From assembly GCA_050299335.1 (NCBI GenBank), contig JBNKVT010000008.1:1-64000 (forward strand): a DNA stretch of 64,000 bases, written 5' to 3'. Below are positions 8,785-17,109 of this stretch, in pieces. How positions within the stretch are numbered: position 1 is the stretch's first letter; each line of letters opens with the position of its first letter. Made by a program: the position numbers and the translations under genes. The notes under the pieces are model-generated. The model made no database searches. It was not told where the DNA came from and saw nothing but the letters and a program-made list of their open reading frames with translations. Source of the stretch: JBNKVT01 sp050299335. GTDB lineage: Bacteria; Pseudomonadota; Alphaproteobacteria; Rhodobacterales; Rhodobacteraceae.

Positions 8785-9349
8785 ACACCTGACCGCCCGC
8801 CAGAGGATGGCGGCCGGTCTCTGGTACAGCTGCATTGACCCGGAACTCGACGCCCTGCGAGGGAGGGCGCGACGCGTATGCCACCAGCACAACACCATGG
8901 AGCCCGACCGGCGGGGCGCGATGGCGCCACTTCTGGCGGAGCTCCTGGGTGAGGCCGGGGAAGGCTGTTTCCTCGAAGCCCCCTTTCATGCCGCCTATGG
9001 GTTCAACATCCGGCTCGGGGACGGCGTCTATCTCAATGCGGGTTGCACGATCCTCGATACGGCAACGGTGGCCATCGGGGATGGCACAATGCTGGGGCCG
9101 AATGTGCAGATCTATTGCCCCGAACACCACAAGGACCCCGCGAAACGGGCCGATGGGCTTGAGGTGGCGCGCCCTGTAACCATCGGGAAGAATGTCTGGA
9201 TCGGCGGCGGAGCGATCATCCTTGGCGGGTTGCGGATCGGTGACGCGGCCATTGTCGGTGCCGGTTCCGTAGTGACGCGGGATGTCGGTGCCGGGGAAAC
9301 AGTGGTCGGAAATCCGGCCAGACCGCCGGGACCGGGCCGGGTGGCCTGA
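8753..9349 (+). CDS. Maltose/galactoside O-acetyltransferase family protein
   Basis: About 198 residues, a left-handed beta-helix acyltransferase. An N-terminal Mac-type segment (LTARQRMAAGLWYSCIDPELDAL) is followed by hexapeptide repeats (VYLNAGCTILDTATVAIGDG) and the acetyl-CoA loop region VTIGKNVWIGGGAIILGG. It would transfer acetyl from acetyl-CoA to a sugar hydroxyl. The ATG at 8753 is chosen since the Mac domain begins before the next ATG (8807); this overlaps the irr end by 32 bases, suggesting co-transcription. The exact start is uncertain and the acceptor sugar unknown. Confidence 0.82.
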   Translation: MSSSASAGNPEHLTARQRMAAGLWYSCIDPELDALRGRARRVCHQHNTMEPDRRGAMAPLLAELLGEAGEGCFLEAPFHAAYGFNIRLGDGVYLNAGCTILDTATVAIGDGTMLGPNVQIYCPEHHKDPAKRADGLEVARPVTIGKNVWIGGGAIILGGLRIGDAAIVGAGSVVTRDVGAGETVVGNPARPPGPGRVA

Positions 9350-9384
9350 CAGACGCGTCACGCTGATTGCCGCCAGTTGCGCCC

Positions 9385-9675
9385 TCAGGAATGGCTTTTT
9401 GCGAAATCCGCCTTCTGTTCCGCGCTGGCCTCGGTCTGATATTTCGCCCGCCAATCCTCATAGGGCATCCCGTAGACGATCTCGCGGCCCTCGTCCTTGC
9501 TCATCTCGATTCCGCGCTCGGCGGCGGCCTCCTGGTACCAGCGGCTGAGGCAGTTGCGGCAAAAGCCCGAGAGGTTCATCAGGTCGATATTCTGCACATC
9601 GGTGCGGTCGCGCAGATGATCGCGGAGGCGGCGAAAGGCCGCCGCTTCCAGTTCGAGGCGGGTCTGGTTGTCCAT
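9385..9675 (-). CDS. DUF1244 family protein
   Basis: 96-residue small protein. The segment IDLMNLSGFCRNCLSRWYQ, with a CRNC cysteine pair, and the following GREIVYGMPYEDWRAKYQ are characteristic of the DUF1244 family of small helical proteins common in Proteobacteria. Start MDNQTRLELEAAAF at 9675 with GGGAGC upstream. It is followed 3' by convergent sequence and preceded by the N-formylglutamate amidohydrolase gene with 13 bases between, so the two are probably one transcript. Function unknown. Confidence 0.85.
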   Translation of the reverse strand: MDNQTRLELEAAAFRRLRDHLRDRTDVQNIDLMNLSGFCRNCLSRWYQEAAAERGIEMSKDEGREIVYGMPYEDWRAKYQTEASAEQKADFAKSHS

Positions 9676-9688
9676 GGGTAGGCTCCCT

Positions 9689-10441
9689 TCAGGCGGTTTT
9701 CTCAAGGATAATGCGGCCGAGATGGCGCGCAAGACGCATCGCCCAGTTTTTCTGGCCCTCGGCATCGGCGATGAGGTCATGCCGCAGCTCGATCAGCACA
9801 TGGGGCAGACCGCGCGACGTGCCGTGTTGATACATGCAGTCGCCGCGCAACTCGCCCGAATAGGGCTCGTTGTCGCCGACCACGATGTCGCCATCGGCCC
9901 TGAGCGCATCCATCAGCGGCAGCGCGATACGGTCGTCCTTGTCCCAGAGGATGCCGACATGCCACGGCCGCTCGGCTTTGCCCCTGAGGCGTGGCGTGAA
10001 GGAATGGATGGAGACGATATGCGGTTCCAGCCCGGCGGCGATCATGGAGTCCAGTCGCGCGGTGATCGCGTGATGGTAGGGCCGGTGGTAGGCGTCGAGG
10101 CGGCGGGCGGTCTCGTCGGACCCGACATGCCGGTTGGCCGGGATGATGGTGCCGTCATAGAGCTTCATCACCAGGGTCGGGTCCTCCTCGCCGCGATTGG
10201 GGTCGATGACGAGGCGGGAAAACCGCGACAGGATCGCCGGGGCGCCAAGGAGGTCGGACAGGCCTAGGGTGAGGCCGCGGGCCCCGATATCGTAGGCGAT
10301 ATGGCGTGCCATCTCCGCCTCGGGCAGGCCAAGGCTGCCGCCGCCGATCTCGGGCGGGACGATATTGGTGGCGTGATCGCAGACGAGATAGATCGGAGAG
10401 GCGGTGTCGGGGGTTATCTCTTCGAACGGGATGTGGGGCAT
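9689..10441 (-). CDS. N-formylglutamate amidohydrolase family protein
   Basis: 250-residue zinc-dependent amidohydrolase-like protein. The N-terminal YLVCDHATNIVPPEIG, central SRLVIDPNRGEEDPTL, HIVSIHSFTPRLRG and VGDNEPYSG are hallmarks of the family. In histidine degradation, HutG-type enzymes release formate from N-formylglutamate, but no hut genes are here, so the true substrate is uncertain. Transcribed with the DUF1244 gene, divergent from pyk. Confidence 0.87.
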   Translation of the reverse strand: MPHIPFEEITPDTASPIYLVCDHATNIVPPEIGGGSLGLPEAEMARHIAYDIGARGLTLGLSDLLGAPAILSRFSRLVIDPNRGEEDPTLVMKLYDGTIIPANRHVGSDETARRLDAYHRPYHHAITARLDSMIAAGLEPHIVSIHSFTPRLRGKAERPWHVGILWDKDDRIALPLMDALRADGDIVVGDNEPYSGELRGDCMYQHGTSRGLPHVLIELRHDLIADAEGQKNWAMRLARHLGRIILEKTA

Positions 10442-10618
10442 CAGGCGTGGTCTTTGTCTATCCGGCGGAAACCTATAGAGAGGCCGGAGGGGATCGGCCA
10501 GACACGCGTGGTGCTTTTTTGGCCCGGTCACGGAAATTTCCGGTTTCCTGCCGGGGGGCATGGTCTATAAGGCGTGCCAAGGCCCCCCGAACATGAACAA
10601 GACAGCAAGCGAGCTTTG

Positions 10619-12058
10619 ATGAGACGCAGACGCAACGTGAAGATCGTGGCCACGCTGGGGCCAGCCTCGAACACCTATGAGATCATTCGTGAATTGTTCT
10701 TGGCGGGCGCCGATGTCTTCCGGCTGAATATGAGCCACGGCACCCACGATGATATCCGGGCCCGCCACGCGCTGATCCGGCAGCTCGAACAGGAGATGAG
10801 CCGCCCGATCTGCATTCTCGCTGACCTGCAGGGGCCGAAGCTGCGCTGCGGGGTGTTCGCCAACGGCTCGGAGGAGCTAAAGGAAGGCGCGCGGTTCCGC
10901 TTCGATCTGGAGGACGCGCCGGGGGACGGAACAAGGGTGCAGCTGCCGCATCGTGAGATTTTCGCGGCGCTGAGCGCGGGCTCGACACTGCTGGTCAATG
11001 ATGGCAAGATCCGGCTGAAGGTGATCGATTGTTCGCCCGAACATGCCGACTGCGAGGTGATGGTCGGCGGTGAGATTTCCAACCGCAAGGGTGTGAATGT
11101 GCCCGATGTGGTTCTGCCCCTGGCGGCCCTTTCGGCGAAGGATAAGGCGGATCTGGATTTCGTCTGCGATCTGGGCGTCGACTGGCTGGCGCTGAGTTTC
11201 GTGCAGAGGGCCTCGGATATCGACGAGGCCCGGGCCCTGGCGATGGGCCGGGCGGCGGTGCTGGCCAAGATCGAGAAACCGGCGGCGATAGACGCGTTTC
11301 AGGATATCCTCACCGCTTCGGACGGAATCATGGTGGCGCGCGGTGATCTGGGGGTCGAACTGCCGCTGCAGTCGCTGCCGCCGATCCAGAAGCGGCTGGT
11401 GCGCGGCTGCCGGGCGGTGGGCAAGCCGGTGATCGTGGCCACCCAGATGATGGAAAGCATGATTTCCTCGCCGGTGCCGACCCGGGCCGAAGTCTCGGAC
11501 GTCGCGCAGGCGATTTATGAAGGGGCCGATGCGGTGATGCTGTCGGCGGAATCGGCGGCCGGGGAGTATCCGGTCGAGGCGGTCTCGACCATGAACGCGG
11601 TGGCCGAGGAGGTCGAGAAGGACAGTATCTACCGCGCCGTCATCGAGGCCTCACGCAGCCCGGCGCAAAGCATGGTCAGCGACGCGATCACCGTTGCTGC
11701 GCGGGAAGTCGCCGAAACCACGGAAGTCAAGGCGATCTGCTGTTTCACCCACTCGGGCACCACGGCCAGCCTCGCCTCGCGCGAGAAGCCACGGGTGCCG
11801 ATCCTGGCACTGACCCCAATGATTCCAACGGCGCGGCGGCTGGCCCTGACCTGGGGTCTGCATTGCGTGGTCACCAACGAGATCGAGAGCTTTTTCCAGG
11901 CGGTGGCCAATGCCGCACGGGCGGCGCGCAAGGACGGGTTTGCCTCGGAAGAGGACAAAATCGTTGTCACGGCGGGCGTTCCCTTTAATACTCCTGGCTC
12001 GACGAATATTCTTCACGTCACGTCGGTCGAAGAGGAAGCGATTTTCGAGGGCGGTTGA
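10619..12058 (+). CDS. pyk: Pyruvate kinase
   Basis: 479-residue glycolytic enzyme converting phosphoenolpyruvate and ADP to pyruvate and ATP. Family signatures are all present: VATLGPAS near the start, LADLQGPKLRCG, the active-site lysine block VLAKIEKPAAI, GIMVARGDLGVELP and PVIVATQMMESM. The C-terminal allosteric domain is complete. Start at MRRRRNVKIVATLGP; a longer frame upstream has no family match. Confidence 0.96.
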   Translation: MRRRRNVKIVATLGPASNTYEIIRELFLAGADVFRLNMSHGTHDDIRARHALIRQLEQEMSRPICILADLQGPKLRCGVFANGSEELKEGARFRFDLEDAPGDGTRVQLPHREIFAALSAGSTLLVNDGKIRLKVIDCSPEHADCEVMVGGEISNRKGVNVPDVVLPLAALSAKDKADLDFVCDLGVDWLALSFVQRASDIDEARALAMGRAAVLAKIEKPAAIDAFQDILTASDGIMVARGDLGVELPLQSLPPIQKRLVRGCRAVGKPVIVATQMMESMISSPVPTRAEVSDVAQAIYEGADAVMLSAESAAGEYPVEAVSTMNAVAEEVEKDSIYRAVIEASRSPAQSMVSDAITVAAREVAETTEVKAICCFTHSGTTASLASREKPRVPILALTPMIPTARRLALTWGLHCVVTNEIESFFQAVANAARAARKDGFASEEDKIVVTAGVPFNTPGSTNILHVTSVEEEAIFEGG

Positions 12059-12084
12059 GCGGTTCACGAGGGGTGGCGCACGGC

Positions 12085-12312
12085 ATGACTTTGTTCGATA
12101 TCTATCTGCTGACCGGGACGGCGCTGATCCTGCTGGGCTGCCTGATCCTGTTCAATGCCAGCGTGGACGGCCGGCCTTCCTCAACAGCGATCGTGGTGTT
12201 GCTTGTCGGTTTCGGATGTATCTACGGCGCCTCGACCCAGAGCACCGAGGGTATGAGCCTCGGCGATATCCCTGCATCTCTGGGAAAACTGATCCGCACC
12301 CTCGTTCGCTAG
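12085..12312 (+). CDS. Small two-helix membrane protein
   Basis: 75 residues with two hydrophobic segments (about 7-24 and 35-52) separated by a short polar loop (NASVDGRPSS), so probably an inner-membrane protein. It follows pyk by 26 bases and may be co-transcribed. No family is recognised. Its stop codon TAG overlaps the first bases of a repeat element (see 12309-12423). Confidence 0.6.
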   Translation: MTLFDIYLLTGTALILLGCLILFNASVDGRPSSTAIVVLLVGFGCIYGASTQSTEGMSLGDIPASLGKLIRTLVR

Positions 12313-12423
12313 ATGTGAGCTGAACCCGGCCGGATCGAAACACTCCGATCCCAGGATTATGCTCGAATACCTGGATCTGGACCAAATTCATTTTCAGACT
12401 GCGACAGTCTGAAACGATTCTGG
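12309..12423. repeat. Composite palindromic repeat, copy 1
   Basis: Begins with CTAGATGTGAGC at 12309-12320, continues with a decayed hairpin ending CCAGGATTATGCTC (12351-12364), and then hairpin II at 12377-12423: CTGGACCAAATTC, TTTTCAGACTG, CGA loop, CAGTCTGAAA, CGATTCTGG. The same two-hairpin order recurs at 31923-32012 and 47722-47803 in inverted orientation. It lies between the small membrane protein and rpmI. Confidence 0.75.
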
Positions 12424-12576
12424 CCCGGGCCGGACCACCGCGCCACATTGCGCGAGTGCTTCTGGCCTCTTGCTTTCGGAAATCCGTCCCGCTATAGAGC
12501 GCGCTTCACCGGTGCTTCCGGCTCGAAAAGGGCTGCCGAGTTGCATCTGACCACCGTTCCCGAACAGGAGATGGAA

Positions 12577-12777
12577 ATGCCCAAGATGAAGACCAACTCG
12601 GGCGCCAAGAAGCGCTTCAAGACCACGGCGTCCGGCCGCATCAAGGCCGCCCAGGCCGGCAAGCGCCACGGCATGATCAAGCGATCCAACAAGTTCATCC
12701 GCAACGCCCGTGGCACCACCACGTTGTGCAAGGCGGATGAGGGGATCGTGAAAACCTACATGCCCTACGCGCGCTGA
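12577..12777 (+). CDS. rpmI: 50S ribosomal protein L35
   Basis: 66 residues, MPKMKTNSGAKKRFK with the classic L35 N-terminus and very basic composition. AGGAG at 12566-12570 is spaced six bases from ATG 12577, which decides the start over the ATG at 12571. It is directly followed by rplT; in most bacteria infC-rpmI-rplT are autoregulated by L20, but infC is not upstream here. Confidence 0.97.
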   Translation: MPKMKTNSGAKKRFKTTASGRIKAAQAGKRHGMIKRSNKFIRNARGTTTLCKADEGIVKTYMPYAR

Positions 12778-12791
12778 AGGAGGCCTGAGAT

Positions 12792-13154
12792 ATGTCACGT
12801 GTAAAATCCGGCAAGGTCACCAATGCCCGCCACAAGAAGGTCCTGAAGGCCGCCAAGGGCTATTACGGTGCCCGGTCGCGCAACTTCCGCACCGCGACCC
12901 AGGCCGTCGACAAGGCGATGGAATACGCCACCCGCGACCGCAAGAACCGCAAGCGCAACTTCCGCGCCCTGTGGATCCAGCGGATCAATGCCGGCGTGCG
13001 CGAGGTCGATGCCGAGCTGAACTATTCGAAATTCGTCAACGGTCTGACCAAGGCCGGGATCGAGGTCGACCGCAAGGTGCTCGCCGATCTCGCCGTCAAC
13101 GAGCCCGATGCGTTCGGTGCCATCGTCAATCAGGCGAAGGCCGCGCTCGGCTGA
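12792..13154 (+). CDS. rplT: 50S ribosomal protein L20
   Basis: 120-residue basic protein needed for early assembly of the large subunit. MSRVKSGKVTNARHKKVLK and the GYYGARSRNFRTATQAV segment are diagnostic. GGAGG lies eight bases before the ATG, and the gene follows rpmI by 14 bases. A strong terminator follows. Confidence 0.97.
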   Translation: MSRVKSGKVTNARHKKVLKAAKGYYGARSRNFRTATQAVDKAMEYATRDRKNRKRNFRALWIQRINAGVREVDAELNYSKFVNGLTKAGIEVDRKVLADLAVNEPDAFGAIVNQAKAALG

Positions 13155-13177
13155 GCTCAAGGCAGATCTACGGTTTG

Positions 13178-14449
13178 TCAGCGGCCCGGGTTTTCCCGGG
13201 CCGTTTTCGTTTGCAGGCCTGCGAAGGGTTGTACCAGCGTGCCTCCGACAATGGCCGATAGAAGGCGTGGCATGGGCGGGATTGTCGAAACCGGCATCAG
13301 GACGCGGTCGCGGAGGCGGGGCAGGAGGCGGCTGTCGGACTGGTACATCGGGGTGAAGATGCCCGAGAGCGCCTGGTAGAGACGGACATGCCAGCGGCGG
13401 GAGCGAGCATAGAGGGTGAGTGCTTGTTCCACCGTTGGAGCATGGGCGATGGCGCGGGCCAGCGCTGCGGCATCCAGCAGGGCCATGTTGGCCCCTTGCC
13501 CCAGTTGCGGGCTGGCCATATGGGCGGCGTCGCCGATATGGGCGAGGTCGCGGGCGATGGGCGAGGCGATCGTGCCGTGGCTGTAGCGGGCCATGACCAT
13601 CTGGTCGTGGCTGGTGATCTGGTCGAGGCAGCGGGCGAAATCGGGCCAGAGGGCGGCGGCCTCAGCCTTCCAGGCTTCCAGCGGCGCGGCGCGCCAGGTG
13701 GGGAAGGCGGCCTGCGGCAGGCTCCAGAAGATGGCGGCGAGCGGGGTCGGGTCTTCGGGCAGGTGGCCAATGGGCAGGATCCCGAGCATGTGGTGGGCAC
13801 CGCGATAGACCTGGCGGAGCTCGGTGGGCCTGAAGGGCAGGGCCGGATCCCAGGCAACATTGCCCCAGATGGCACCATAGACGAGGGGCTGGGCGAAGGC
13901 GGGCCTCAGCGGCGAGCTGCCGCCAGAAGCGTCGATGACGAGGTCGAAGGGGCCGGTCTGGCGTCCGTCGGCGAGGGAGACGTGGCGTGAAGGGGCTGGG
14001 GTGAGCGCCGTGACTTCCGACGCGGTCAGGAAATCGGCGCCTGCCGCGATGGCGGCATCATGGAGCAGCGAGAACAGGCTGGCGCGGTGGATGGCGAGGC
14101 CGAAAGCCTCCGCGTGGTTGCGGTCGTAGCGGGCGTCGAGGACGAGGCGGCCGGTATCGGCGTCGTGGCCGGCCATTCGGTCGATGCGGGCACCAAGCGC
14201 GGTGGCCTCTGGCAGGAGGTCGAGTTCGGACAGAATCTCCTGGCCCACCGGCTGGATGACGAGGCCGGAACCGACCGGGGCGGGGGTGGAAAACCGCTCG
14301 ATGACGGTGACACGGTGGCCTTCGCGGGCGAGGAGGGTGGCGGCGGTGAGACCACCGACCCCGGCACCGATCACGGCGATTGTCAGGGCTTGAGGCAAGG
14401 GGGCTCCGGGTTTGGGGGCGGATTGCTGGTTCAGGCAGGGTTCTGCCAC
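13178..14449 (-). CDS. FAD-dependent monooxygenase (PHBH/UbiH-like)
   Basis: 423-residue flavoprotein hydroxylase. The dinucleotide fold is VIGAGVGGLTAATLLAREG (about residues 26-44) ending in the ERF acidic edge; the second FAD motif is DLAHIGDAAHMASPQLGQG, with the GD typical of group A hydroxylases. It would use NAD(P)H and oxygen to hydroxylate an aromatic or similar substrate, not identifiable here. Its tail overlaps the rplT terminator, and it lies next to, but is separated by a terminator from, the metalloprotease gene upstream. Confidence 0.85.
   Translation of the reverse strand: MAEPCLNQQSAPKPGAPLPQALTIAVIGAGVGGLTAATLLAREGHRVTVIERFSTPAPVGSGLVIQPVGQEILSELDLLPEATALGARIDRMAGHDADTGRLVLDARYDRNHAEAFGLAIHRASLFSLLHDAAIAAGADFLTASEVTALTPAPSRHVSLADGRQTGPFDLVIDASGGSSPLRPAFAQPLVYGAIWGNVAWDPALPFRPTELRQVYRGAHHMLGILPIGHLPEDPTPLAAIFWSLPQAAFPTWRAAPLEAWKAEAAALWPDFARCLDQITSHDQMVMARYSHGTIASPIARDLAHIGDAAHMASPQLGQGANMALLDAAALARAIAHAPTVEQALTLYARSRRWHVRLYQALSGIFTPMYQSDSRLLPRLRDRVLMPVSTIPPMPRLLSAIVGGTLVQPFAGLQTKTARENPGR
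13182..13208 (+). terminator. Rho-independent terminator after rplT
   Basis: CGGCCCGGG, loop TTTT, CCCGGGCCG, then TTTTCG: a 9-bp GC stem with a T run, 28 bases after the rplT stop. It overlaps the last codons of the convergent monooxygenase gene. Confidence 0.9.
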
Positions 14450-14469
14450 GAACCGGGCCGCGATGCCGC

Positions 14470-14514
14470 AAAAAAAACGCTCCGGTCCTGCGGGGGGATG
14501 CGAGGACCGGAGCG
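14470..14514 (-). terminator. Rho-independent terminator of the metalloprotease gene
   Basis: On the minus strand CGCTCCGGTCCT (14503-14514 reversed) pairs over 12 bp with AGGACCGGAGCG (14478-14489 reversed) across a 13-base loop and is followed by eight T residues (14470-14477). It lies 63 bases after the protease stop and just before the monooxygenase start, so the two genes are probably separate transcripts. Confidence 0.92.
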
Positions 14515-14577
14515 CGGAACCGGGGATTGGTGGACGCCGAGCGGTTGGGGGGAATGCCGGCGTCCGATCCCCCCGGA

Positions 14578-16032
14578 TCAGGTAAGCATGAAGATGTCGT
14601 CCAGGGTCAGGCTGTCCGGCTCGATATCGCGAAGCACCATCATGGCGTCGCCGAAACTTATGGCGAGATGGCCGTTATAGGAGGTCAGAACCGCCTCGCC
14701 GGGTGAGGATATCTGGATCCGGTCGACCCCGACCTCGAAGTCGGTGATGACATCGGTCCCGGTGGTATTCTGGAAGACGAAGACATCTGCCCCCCGTCCG
14801 CCGGTCAGCACGTCATTGCCGGCACCGCTATTGAGACGGTCGTTCCCGTCACCGCCGCGCAGGATATCGCGCCCGGCGCCGCCGAAGAGCATGTCGTCGC
14901 CCTTCTGGCCTTCGAGGATGTCGCGGTGCTTGTGCCCCCAGAGCTTGTCCTTGCCCTTGTTGCCCTTGAGAATATCCTCGCCGTCATAGCCATAGATCTT
15001 GTCGCGCGCGCCACCGCCGAGGATCTCGTTGTCGGTGCGGTTGCCGTGGATGGTATCCCGGCCCGACCCGCCGATGGCATTCTCGATCAGCGCCCTTGCA
15101 TCATCATCCGGAAGGAGCGCGAGATAGACATTATGATCGGCATAGATGCCGCCATCTGCCCAGTCGAGGCGCGCAAGTTGGTCCTCGGAAAAGCGGCTGC
15201 CCTGGCCGGGACGAAGGTCGATCAGCGCATTCTCGGCATAGTTGGAGAAATCCAGCGTGTCGCTGCCGCCGCCGTCAAAGATGGTCAGGAAGATATTGTC
15301 CCCCCCGGCATCAAGGACGGTTTCGCCGTTGATCCGCATCGCACCGGTTTCGGGGTCGAACGTGTAGGTGCTGTCGTCGGCGTTAGTCTCCCAGTTGACG
15401 CCGTATATTTCCTGCAGGGCGGCGATATCGTAAATCATCAGGGTCTGGGCGTTGCCATAGCCCTCATTGGTATAGCCGGTCAGCGATGAGCCCTGGTGCG
15501 AGCGGTAGGTCATGACCGAATAGGCCATGGCGTCATATTCGGCGGTCAGATTGTTATGGCCGTGCTCCAGTCCCATCGCATGGCCGATCTCATGCATGAC
15601 GGTGTGAAAGGCATAGGTGCCGATCTCTGGATTGTTGTAGTGGGTCTTGTTGAACCAGACATCGCCCGATTCCTGGGTGCCGCCGGTCGGGTAATAGGCG
15701 TGGGCGGTTCCGGTGCCGTCGGTTTCGCCAAAGCGCAGGGCGGCATTGTCGTCGAGCGCGCCGGTATATTCGGTGAAGGTAACGGCGGCAACGGCGCTGA
15801 CCATGGCAAGCGCGGTTTCGACGGCGGCCATCTGGGCGGCGTTCAGCGCCTCGAACGTGTCCGGCTCGTCATTGTATATGCCGTAGGAATAGTCCGATCC
15901 GCTGTCGGGGAAGGAATAGGAGAGAACGGAACTGCCCCAGCTCCAACCCGATTGCAGGGCGTCGGTATTGTCCGCATGAACGCCGGGGGCGGGCGGAGCC
16001 GACGGGGCCGGCGCGTTGGGTACGGGCATCAC
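14578..16032 (-). CDS. Serralysin-type RTX zinc metalloprotease
   Basis: 484-residue secreted M10B protease. The zinc site HEIGHAMGLEHGH starts at residue 147 (His147, Glu148, His151, His157), with the met-turn YSVMTY around residue 174. Residues about 320-420 carry five or more RTX nonapeptides (GGSGRDTIHG, GGAGRDILRG, GGRGADVFVF), and the C-terminus has the type I secretion tail (DFEVGVDRIQI). There is no signal peptide. It would degrade extracellular protein in calcium-bound form. The N-terminal propeptide is short and proline/alanine-rich. The gene lies alone, with its own terminator and TTAA-rich promoter region. Confidence 0.92.
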   Translation of the reverse strand: MMPVPNAPAPSAPPAPGVHADNTDALQSGWSWGSSVLSYSFPDSGSDYSYGIYNDEPDTFEALNAAQMAAVETALAMVSAVAAVTFTEYTGALDDNAALRFGETDGTGTAHAYYPTGGTQESGDVWFNKTHYNNPEIGTYAFHTVMHEIGHAMGLEHGHNNLTAEYDAMAYSVMTYRSHQGSSLTGYTNEGYGNAQTLMIYDIAALQEIYGVNWETNADDSTYTFDPETGAMRINGETVLDAGGDNIFLTIFDGGGSDTLDFSNYAENALIDLRPGQGSRFSEDQLARLDWADGGIYADHNVYLALLPDDDARALIENAIGGSGRDTIHGNRTDNEILGGGARDKIYGYDGEDILKGNKGKDKLWGHKHRDILEGQKGDDMLFGGAGRDILRGGDGNDRLNSGAGNDVLTGGRGADVFVFQNTTGTDVITDFEVGVDRIQISSPGEAVLTSYNGHLAISFGDAMMVLRDIEPDSLTLDDIFMLT

Positions 16033-16106
16033 TCACTCCAGAACAAACCTCACAGGGAGGAGGTCTAGGCGAGGGATGTTTCCGAAGCGCAAAGAATTGC
16101 TGGAAG

Positions 16107-16140
16107 TTTAAGTTAATAATGCCAGGCAGTTTAACTTAAC
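16107..16140. promoter_or_regulatory. TTAA-box inverted repeat upstream of the metalloprotease
   Basis: TTAAGTTAA at 16108-16116 and TTAACTTAA at 16131-16139 form a perfect 9-bp inverted repeat of paired TTAA boxes, 75-108 bp upstream of the protease start. It matches the other TTAA-rich RTX upstream regions and could bind CtrA or a similar regulator. The spacing is not the canonical N7. Confidence 0.45.
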
Positions 16141-16312
16141 GATTTGTCACCAAGACATCGCAAAGCACGAAGCATCGGCGCGAACCGGGTAGGCAGGTCG
16201 AGAAGCGCATAGGCCCTGAAGCCCGCAGAGACCGCTCCTGCCGACAATGAGTTCGGGACGGAAAGCGGCGCGTAGGTTCCGGTCCAGGGCCGTGCCACCG
16301 CCTGGGCGACCC

Positions 16313-16936
16313 TCAGAGGATGAAGTCGCTTGGCGTAAGATCGGCGCTGGTCAGAAGTCCCGAACTGTCGGTCAGGACCAGGACATCGCCGCCGAACCCG
16401 TCATCGATCACGATCCGCACCCTGCCGTCGCCCTTGTCGACAAAGGTCAGATCCTCCCACAGGACGGAATAGGAGGAGAGGTCGATCTTGTCCTTGTCGT
16501 CCTCGAAGCGCTTCACCACATCGCGGGCGCCGTCATTGTGGAAGATGAAGACGTCGGGCATGGTGGTCCCGATCAGTTTTTCCTTGCCCGCCGAATCCGA
16601 CTGGATCTGAACCGGCGCTGCCGCGGCACCGGTTCGGAAGATGAAATCATCCGCCGTTAGCGAGTCGGGCGAGATCGGCGCTTCGCCTTCCAGCTGCGGT
16701 GCGAAATTGACCAGGAATTTCTCGTCGCGGATCTTGACCTTGAAGACACCGGGTTTCTTCCAGATGATGGTGACGGTATCGTACCCGACCGAATAAGCCG
16801 TGAGGTCGATCTTGTCGACGCCGTCCTTGAATTGGTAAATCCGGTCACGGACGCCGTCTCGTCCGAGCACGAATGTATCCGGATCGGCGGTTCCCGTCAG
16901 GAAATCCACGCCGGAAGTATCACTGATGATCGCCAT
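16313..16936 (-). CDS. Small protein built of two serralysin C-terminal-like units
   Basis: 207 residues arranged as two tandem units of ~100 residues. Each has a D..VFxxxxDGxRD.. start (TFVLGRDGVRDRIYQFKDG and VFIFHNDGARDVVKRFEDD), a (V/K)DKIDLxxYSV core and a T.DDFI(F/L) end. This is the M10 C-terminal/type I signal fold without a catalytic domain and without GGxGxDxLx repeats. It ends SDFIL, a plausible type I secretion tail. It has its own TTAA-N7-TTAA box upstream. Role unknown; a calcium-binding decoy, chaperone or fragment of a larger RTX protein are possibilities. Confidence 0.7.
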   Translation of the reverse strand: MAIISDTSGVDFLTGTADPDTFVLGRDGVRDRIYQFKDGVDKIDLTAYSVGYDTVTIIWKKPGVFKVKIRDEKFLVNFAPQLEGEAPISPDSLTADDFIFRTGAAAAPVQIQSDSAGKEKLIGTTMPDVFIFHNDGARDVVKRFEDDKDKIDLSSYSVLWEDLTFVDKGDGRVRIVIDDGFGGDVLVLTDSSGLLTSADLTPSDFIL

Positions 16937-17001
16937 GGTCTCTATACCTCGTTACCCTTCACGCCTCGCCACACGCGAAGCGAAGTCTATTCATTTTTAG
17001 G

Positions 17002-17016
17002 TTAATCCGAAGTTAA
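17002..17016. promoter_or_regulatory. Candidate CtrA box (TTAA-N7-TTAA)
   Basis: GGTTAATCCGAAGTTAACC at 17000-17018 contains TTAA, a 7-bp spacer and TTAA, and the whole is a near-palindrome. This is the known full CtrA recognition pattern. It is 66-80 bp upstream of the small RTX gene and about 95 bp upstream of pheS, but the orientation to the RTX start and the RTX-wide pattern favour the former. Confidence 0.55.
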
Positions 17017-17109
17017 CCTTGGTTTCGGCGCATGTCCTGGCGACTTGCAATCGGAGCAGGGTGTGCTACGCGTCTGGCCGGAACGGGAATTGCAACGGAT
17101 GCGCCGGTC

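Noticed and set aside
8296..8898. Minus-strand 200-residue frame opposite irr
   Set aside because: irr has clear Fur-family sequence on the plus strand; the opposite frame has no motif.
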